DNA of 64,000 nt, from positions 118,119,360 to 118,183,359 of the forward strand of contig CM054181.1 in NCBI GenBank assembly GCA_028829895.1, read 5' to 3'. Below the pieces are notes generated by a model. It was not told the DNA's origin. It worked only from the letters and a program-made list of their open reading frames with translations, and ran no database searches. Each line of letters begins with the position of its first letter. The first letter of the stretch is position 1. The stretch comes from Sinotaia quadrata. Its lineage: Eukaryota > Mollusca > Gastropoda > Architaenioglossa > Viviparidae. This document shows positions 56,441-64,000 of the stretch, piece after piece. The position numbers were made by a program, and so were the translations under genes.

Positions 56441-56452
56441 CCTATCTATCCC
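56391..56452. repeat. (TATC)n, 3' tail of the adjacent LINE
   Basis: Tetranucleotide tract that directly follows the LINE's coding end when read on the minus strand, as expected for an RTE-type tail. Confidence 0.9.
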
Positions 56453-56890
56453 TTAGTCTTGTCGACCGTTGGGGCACCACTGATGACCTAACAACCAGTT
56501 TCCTCCATTCCATTCTGTTCTCTGCTAATCTTACAGTATTGTTCAGTTTCAGTCCTGTCCACTCTGAGATATTATCCTCCCATCTTTTCCTCTGTCTTTC
56601 TCTCCTTCGCCCTCCTTCAACAGTACCTTGCATGATTGTCTTGGCAAGCCCTGTTGATCGTTTGACATGTCCATACCATTTCATTTTGCGTTTTTTTTCA
56701 CATTGGCCAATAGCTCTTCATAGGGCCCAATGGCTTGCCTAATTCTGTTTCCCATTTTCTAATTTGTGACATAATCTCTATACAAAATGCCAAGCAACCT
56801 TCGAAAGCATCTCATTTCAGTAGATTGTATCCTTTTGCAATCCACTGTGAGGGTCCATGACTCACAGGCATATAAAAATATACAACAAAG
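56440..56890 (-). mobile_element. RTE-like non-LTR retrotransposon, 5'-truncated C-terminal fragment
   Basis: The minus strand from 56684 encodes MKWYGHVKRSTGLAKTIMQG, a GGRRRERQRKRWEDNISEW motif and a WRKLVVRSSVVPQR end. This is the very common terminal (L/M)-(R/K)-W-(Y/F)-G-H-V...G-(R/K)-R...W-x-D-x-(I/L) segment of RTE-type endonuclease/reverse transcriptase polyproteins. Upstream (56685-56890), shifted frames still show MRCF(R)RLLGI-, RDYVTN- and NRIRQAIGPYEELLANV-like text with stops, so the copy is dead. Confidence 0.88.
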
Positions 56891-58325
56891 GAGCACGTCA
56901 GTCTGATCTTAGAGCTGAGTGAAATGATTTTGTCTTTCCAAACTGTCTTCAGCCTTGCCATTGCTGTTATTATCATCGCAATCCTTTACTTCAGGTTTTG
57001 ATAGTACTGCTTTAGGACACTGTAAATTATCTTCCCAAACTCCCTGGTACAGTATCAGAAAATTAAGACTGTGAAACTGGCAGAATTGTTGCAATTTTTT
57101 TATAAATGAAAGTAGAATGAACTGTAAAAGTCAGTGAATATCAATACTCGGTGTAACACCGAAAATGCAATCCAGCCACATTGTAATTAATTTTTAATAT
57201 TTATTTAATTATAATTCATAAAATCACTGTGGCTTAGTTTCAGGAAGGTCAAACCGCACAGCGAGAGCAGTGTAATCTGATTAAAATTCCATAAATGGAC
57301 CAGGGCTGGAAACTGTGAATAGATGCATCCAACACGATCCAGCAAGTATGACGTAATACGGTTCGCAGTAGAAACTCTGCTACGCATCTGCACATGCCGT
57401 AAGGACGGGAGGGAAGGAGAACTCAAGTGCCTAGCAAAATTCAACGAAGCTAACTACTTAGAAGAGAATGATAACTCAACCGAGACAGTAAAAGAACTAA
57501 TTAATCCCTGAGGCCAGACGCTAAGACTATTACATTTACGTGTAGTAACCTCTTTCAGTGGGTTGCATTCCGTACGTGCAATTTGAAGTGAATAATCTAC
57601 ACCGACTTCTATTAACAATGCTCTTAATGTACACAGCACAACCTCTGCTTTAATTATAGCTAAGTTCAAGCATTCATAGAGAGAAAAAAATATACACTTT
57701 TTATGCTTATAAAAATTCATATATAAAACATGGGATAGGGGCAACAATATTTATCACTATAGCCATGTAGATTTATATAGTGTCTGATGTTAATCTATTA
57801 TTTTGTTACTTAGTTACCGAAGTTGAGGTCACAAAATATACCGTTTCTTAGTTAAAAGTTATTAAAAGTTAGTTGTTCTCAAATAAACCTTAGAAATGAT
57901 TACTTTACTGAAATGTCTGTCAGTGTATTGACAGTGATGAGTACTTGCTGTGATTGAAAAGCTATTTTTACTGTGTTCGGTTATGTTTCTTTTGATTCAA
58001 TCTGTGCATGTTACCTTTTAAGAGGAACAGAAAATAGATTAATTTGATATAGGTATAGAATTACATTTCATTAAAACATATTTTTTAATCTAAATAGTTT
58101 AGTTTTGGTGTTTTACTTTAAAAAAAAACAAACAAACTAACACTACATGAGGCGGCATCCTTTGAAGTCTTTTAAACAAGGACATGGCTTTCATCTTGGA
58201 TTCTTTGTATTATGTCCCCTTTGAGACTCCCTTGACATTGGTTTTCCCTTCATGTACAAAAGAGGCCTTTTGATTTATATGTGAAACAGACAAAAGTTAT
58301 TTTGAAAAAAAGTTAAAGTTCTGGT
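56891..58325. other. Spacer without recognised gene
   Basis: AT-rich unique sequence. The open frames at 57323-57511 (plus) and 57454-57747 (minus) overlap on opposite strands and show no recognisable domain. Confidence 0.55.
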
Positions 58326-58327
58326 TA

Positions 58328-59830
58328 TGATATTATTTTTATTAATCATCCATAACTAATTACAAGTGATGAGAATCTTAATTTATGTTATTAATAATTC
58401 TCCGAAGACACCACTCGTCTCTCTTACTTAGTAGATATGTTGGCATTTAAATGTTTTCTCTCTTCCACAACATCCAGAAAAACATTTACTGTCAAACAAT
58501 ATTTCCGTAGGTGGAACACTTCTTACTAAAGGAGAAGATAAATCCATCTTCATATTTAGCGAGCCCCCATCCACCCACTATCTCTCCAACATATGGTTAT
58601 CAATATGTGTAAGAAGGTCAATAAATTTAACAATAAAATTATTAAATCAACAAGCAAATATACATATAACAAATACAATGAAAAGATTATTTGAAATCAA
58701 TATTTCCATGAAACCATGTTCAAATAATTTTAATACCTACAGAGTCTTATATCCTAAAACACAATTCAACAGATTAGTGTCAATACAAATCACAGAATAG
58801 TTCTTATCAGAGAAAAGAAATGGAGTTACAGATAGATAAGCAATAATAGTTTGTACACAACTTTATCAGGACAATGCTGCAATAGTCTTTCGCGTTGCTT
58901 TCATAACAATGTCACAAGTTTATTGTTCACAATAGAATTGTCAATTCTTCACGTGTTTCTATAGAATGCTGTAGAATGTTCCATGAGCTGAGGTTCACTA
59001 GGATTAATCTGGGTGCTCCTTCACCATATTAGCGGAACAACAATGTAGCAATATCCAGTCACATCCTTATACCAAAACTTCTATGATGTAGTCAAACATT
59101 CCATTCTGTCATACATTCTGTCATAATAGAGTGCAGTGTATCTTTATATTTACACACCAGGATAGAAACTTCTTTAATCTACCACAGTTGTGGTGGTTTA
59201 TAAATCAACAAACCAGGAAATTCTAGAAATTCCAGAATTTAAAAATGGCTGCTTTTCCCCTGTAAAATATAATCAGGAAACAAACACTAAGTTTTCCAGT
59301 TTATTCATCTCTGACTCCATTCTTTCTTACATTCAAGTCTCATCTTATAGATTTCTGCAACAGTATTTATTAGCCCGACATAAGCATATATTAATAAATA
59401 CAACATAATAGTTTATGAACGTCTTCAATAGAACTAATGTCATGTGTGTAACTTATAACATACAAGCATCGTAATTCACAATTGTAGAAGTAATAATCTA
59501 CTCACATAACAATCTCTACACAAACCGCAAGTATAATATATCAATAGCAAAATGCACAAAAAAGTCCATTCCTTCTCAATCAATCAGTTAACGTACCATT
59601 ATGCTAACAGCCACCTTTCATGGCTAGACTTCTGCCATACCAAATTCAAAGTGATTAGAGAATACCTTTCAACAGGTAAACTTTGATATCAGCCCATTGG
59701 CTGGTCTCATTCTTGTAAATCTCAACCATTGGATAGTAAAAACTCCTCCTCCACATAAGACCGTTTAGATTACATCAGCAAGTTCTAGCACATTCTTCAG
59801 TCAGGTATTAGTGTTGTGGTGATTGTATCC
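58328..59830 (-). repeat. Family A dispersed repeat, minus-strand long copy (~1.5 kb)
   Basis: It begins (its 3' end) with 'ttattaatcatccataacta' and contains 'ggagaagataaatccatctt', 'aacaatgtagcaatatccag', 'agagtgcagtgtatctttat' and 'caaattcaaagtgattagag'. These are the complements, in order, of the landmarks in 26142-27670. The 5' limit (near 59800) is blurred. Confidence 0.85.
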
Positions 59831-60980
59831 CAAGATTAAACATGAAATCACAGAATCACTAAGAACCAAACATTTTGCATTGCTTAAAAGTTCAATTGCG
59901 ATGCTAAAAATAACTGAACTTGAAACTAAATATTTGTCTTAATAAGGTGCAGTGAGTTGCAAAATTTACAGATAACATTTTTATTCCGGTTGATTCACTC
60001 TTGATGTAAGTCATTTTCTAGAGGTTTTAATGTCAAGTAAAAAAATATCCCACCTAGTCTTATTTCTAAAACATATTCTAAACAATGAAAAATTTCAAAA
60101 ATGAAGTGACAATTCCTCTGTCTACATTTCCTACCTTAAAAGCAATTATCAACCATTCCTGTTCTACATTAAAGATGCCATAATCATTAAGTCCATTTGC
60201 TGCTTGGAAATTACAAAATTATTTACACGTCATCTCTTCAACAGTTTGAAATTTTTATGTTTTATTTAAAACAAACTTTAAATTTAAATTATCACCTGTT
60301 AAATACCTTTAATTATCATACATTTGTTTTTTTTTAAAATCATCTTTAAGAAATCAAGCAGACCATTCTTTTTTTCACTTTTTAATTGGGCCTGTCTGAT
60401 CTATGAGAAGGATCAGGTTAGGTAGTATGATTATACAAATATTTTATTATACTCTAAATATGTAAGCTGATGGGTTAGTTCGTACATGTCATGGTCTGTC
60501 ACGGTCAAGGGGGAATAATCGTTTAAATTATTTTTTTTATTTTTTAAAATTATTATTTCCCTTAGTGTCAGTCACAAGACTCATTCATTTTATATATATA
60601 TAGTGTCGATACATGCACAGTCAGTTAGTTTGTGTAGGTGTATATTCTGTTCATGCATGAGTGGTATTGCAATTATATAATGATTCATTTATTTATTTTG
60701 ATGACTAGTCAATTATGTTGGGTATAAATTGAAATTTTATCTAATGGTTTCATCCTTTAATATGACTGGGAGGTAGGCACTATATTTAGTTATTCATTTC
60801 TTTTGTATAGTTAATGCGACTGTGAGTTAGGCACTATATTTAGTTATTCATTTCTTTCATACAGTTATTGAGAATGTGTCAGAGAATGTGACAGCAGAGA
60901 AGCGCCCTAATACAATAGTTGTTTATTGACTTTAGGACTTTCTGAGCATGGGATCGACATTTTTTAACCTGAAACCTTTG
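59831..60980. other. Spacer without recognised gene
   Basis: AT-rich unique sequence with a ~60-bp duplication 'aggcactatatttagttatt' at 60775 and 60829. No gene seen. Confidence 0.6.
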
Positions 60981-60994
60981 ATGGTTTGAGCATT

Positions 60995-61280
60995 TTTTGC
61001 CATTCATTTATAAGCACTGTGACGCCCCCTTTATTTTGGCCATTCATTTATAAGCACTGTGACGCCCCCCCTTTTTTTTGGCCATTCATTTATAAGCACT
61101 GTGACGCCTCCTTTTTTTGGCCATTCATTTATAAGCACTGTGACGCCCCCTTTTTTTTTTGGCCATTCATTTATAAGCACTGTGACGCCCCCTTTTATTT
61201 TTTGGCCATTCATTTATAAGCACTGTGACGCCCCCTTTTTTGGGGGGCCATTCATTTATAAGCACTGTGACGCCGTTTTT
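60995..61280. repeat. About 37-43-bp minisatellite, seven copies
   Basis: The unit is 'ggccattcatttataagcac' plus 'tgtgacgccccc' and a variable T-run. The length differences between copies lie in the T- and C-runs. Confidence 0.96.
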
Positions 61281-64000
61281 TAGAGAGTGTGTGTATATGC
61301 GACTAGAGAGAAAGGTGCAAAGATTGATACAAAGACCAAAACATACAAAAGCAATTTTTAAATGAGAGTTGTTGATAGTAATGATTAAATAATGATAATA
61401 ATTATTATTGTAGATGGTGTCATTACAAGAGACTCCATGCCTAAGTTTGCTGGAGATTCCTTTTCTATATTTTTTTTCCTCTGTTGGGTTTCATTTTGTA
61501 AGAAAAACAATTGAGTAAATGATAAAACATTTAAATTTAAGAGAATGGCAGTATCACATGAACATAAGCAAAACGCAGATTCTAAGGTACACGGCACAAA
61601 AACATCCGAAACACATTTCCAATTTTATTAGAAATATCAAACTTGAGTGTTTCATATATTTTATACGAAGGCTTACGTCACAAACATGTACGCCGCGTTA
61701 ATACCGCCGAGAGGCTAGAGATTTTCAGACTAGAGTTCTATCAAGTCATCATTATTTTACAACATATAATCCTTACACCCTTCTTTTCTTGTCAGATAAT
61801 CTCTTACAGTGAGTTTCATTTTTTTCCCCAGACGGGATAATGCTTCAGTTATACAAGCGGGTTGTCACCGACAATTGCCAAACATTCTATGCACATAATC
61901 ACAACAGCTCAGTGTGTTCCGTAAGTACAAGAGAGTTGTTTCCCATTTATTTGTCCAGGAAATATCGTCAGTACACAAAACCGCTCAGATTTAGATTTTT
62001 AAAAAACCGGATCTAACAGTGCATGCGTTCCCGGTCTCATACGGATTAAGCACGTGACTAAAATGGCATGCCGACTTCATTCGTTGAGAACTTCGTTCCG
62101 TTAGGAATACTCATCACGAAACATAAAATGCAAGAAGAAAATAAAACCTCCTGATATAACTTTTTCATTTAAAAAAGAAAAGAAGTAAGTTTTCTCATGT
62201 ACAAATCCATAAATCATATCATAGTGTCCAATTGGCACAGAGCTCCATTAATGCACGTTGAATGACAATCTCTCACTGCATGTAACCTAGCAGCCCGGAA
62301 TACCTGAAAGCGGTGTTCTTAGAACAATTTTAATAGAAGATATTGAAAGATACTCACATCTGCCACACCTGCTAGTGCTCAAGCGTGACTTTAGAAAAGT
62401 CCTATAAATACAAGCGAAGTACTTTTTAGTGAGTACAAGGCGGCTTCGCCCCCCCCCCCCCCCCCCGACGGAAGGCGGTTGAGGGTGTGCGCCAAACTGG
62501 TGCAACCTGTTTCACCCCCTTCCGCCACCCTCCTGCCTCCACCTCAGACGCACCCAGAAGCAGACCAAGACTGAGAACATCGTGAAGATGAAAGGTCTAT
62601 TGCGGCTTCTGGGTGAGTGAGAGCGAAACATAATTTTTAGTGAGTTTGAATACACCTACAAAAGTTTGGAATGAGAGATATTATCAAGAGGGTACTATAA
62701 ACCGGCTCCAGAATCTCTGTTGCAAGTTGTACAATGCAAATGCAAAAGGGTATCAATCAAAACAGTGCGCGTGTAACGATGCAGACTAGTTAGCTGTGCT
62801 AATTTACTTGTGGTATGTGCCAAAGTGCGTTGTGAAAATGTTGAAAAACAGTTGAGATACTTATGGAAAACATGGGAGATTTGACAGGTGTGCTGCAATA
62901 TTCCAGTTAAGAAAAGCTGGTAATCTAAACGAGTATTGTACACGGTTTGGTAGCTATTTACAAACAATCATTTCTTATTTAGAAATGATTAAGGTATATG
63001 AACAAATTAACTATAGTAAAAAGTTCTTATGCTTTGAATTACAAACTTAGATTTAAAGAAAAAAACGGGATGAGATTTAAATTAAACAGAATTTTTATCT
63101 TGTTGTACTACATATATCACAAGAATAACAAAATAGCACTGTAGATTTTACTGGAGTGAAGGCCATTCTCAACCAGTGCCAGCTCTAAAGGTAAGAGACA
63201 CAAGTCATTGGTAATGCCACTGTTTGAAACCGGTGATTGAGTCAGTGTCATGAGTGTTTCAAAATAGCAATGCACCAAGAATCCTGCAGAATGTGTTGAG
63301 GGGTCATGTCCATCCTGTTAAAATCATAGAGAGGGAAGGGGGTGAGCCACTGGTAACAGTAGGTAAGATCTCCCTCCCATTAATGGCTAGCCTGTAAGTC
63401 AAGGATTAGTAATATTGTTATTAATTATAGAAATTTCATTTTTGTATCCTTACTTGCTGGGAGGGGCTAGCGATTACCGAATAGCTGTATTGGTCATAAG
63501 GGTCACCCATTTCTATCTGGCACTCAAGTATTCCATAGGTTTGCAAAGATCGTGGGTTTGATTGGTCACTCTACAAACTACATTCAGTATCCATCAGTTA
63601 TTAAAGGTCAGGAATTATATTGGTCATTAGGAATTAACTATTCTGTCAGCTACTAAAGACAATCTATTATCAAGTCATTAGAGATAAATGTTCTATCGAT
63701 TACTAAAGATCAGGTATTATATAACAATTACAAATCAGGGAATTAATACTGAATTCTCACCGTCAGAATCACGTCACTAGATATCAAGAGTTCTAACAAG
63801 CAAAAGCTGTTTTTACAGCAATATTTTTCCTTGGGGCAGATTGTGACGTCACGATAAGCACATTCCACACTCGTCATAATAAATTTTAACCCTTATTTCT
63901 CAAGGACAAGCAAGTTGTACAGACTGCCGTGTTGAGTGGGATAATTATCAATTAAGAAGAAAATTAATAATATAACATTAATCTCCACACAGCCATAGCT
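61281..64000. other. Right-hand end: no supported gene
   Basis: Unique AT-rich sequence with a C-run (62450-62466). At 62575-62612 a segment 'gatgaaaggtctattgcggc' is shared with the LINE tail at 20519, and a degenerate 'caggtattatattggtcatt' type repeat occurs at 63590-63730. Small open frames have no recognisable domain. Confidence 0.5.

Noticed and set aside
60986..61283. Frames with FWPFIYKHCDAP repeats
   Set aside because: Generated by the minisatellite with variable T- and C-runs; the frame shifts between copies.

Overview
Eukaryotic, intron-rich, AT-rich DNA crowded with tandem repeats. Long introns, several kinds of non-LTR retrotransposon remnant and abundant GA, GT, TATC and trinucleotide microsatellites suggest a lophotrochozoan, most likely a mollusc. 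The taxon is an inference from style, not from a diagnostic gene.

Left half (618-30010, + strand): a secreted or extracellular M1 zinc aminopeptidase (aminopeptidase N type). I can join 20 exons (2170-30010) into one uninterrupted frame of 903 codons. All catalytic elements are present: GAMEN, HELAH-X18-E, the transition-state tyrosine and both C-terminal disulfide pairs. A further upstream exon (618-765) encodes the C-terminal helix of another M1 module, and its donor joins in frame to the first exon of the complete module. The window therefore probably holds the last part of a tandem-domain (polyprotein) aminopeptidase; two adjacent genes is the alternative.

Middle (30011-47743): repeat-rich spacer, then on the minus strand a three-exon gene for an HtrL/YibB-family protein (PF09612, function unproven, glycosyltransferase suspected). 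It has an N-terminal membrane anchor exon (47743-47659), a conserved exon (43611-43399) and a large terminal exon (38308-37631). The start codon lies further upstream and was not found.

Right part (47744-64000): mostly non-coding. It holds copies of a ~1.5 kb non-coding dispersed repeat (here 'family A'), an RTE-like LINE 3' end, minisatellites, microsatellites and one intronless ORF of unknown nature (54860-55249).

The most striking pattern: in at least seven places a minisatellite begins or ends exactly at an exon-intron junction and its unit contains that splice site, so the true donor or acceptor is one member of a row of near-identical decoys. It occurs in both genes, at donors and acceptors, with units from 27 to 170 bp. 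I know of no standard name for it and consider it the main lead.
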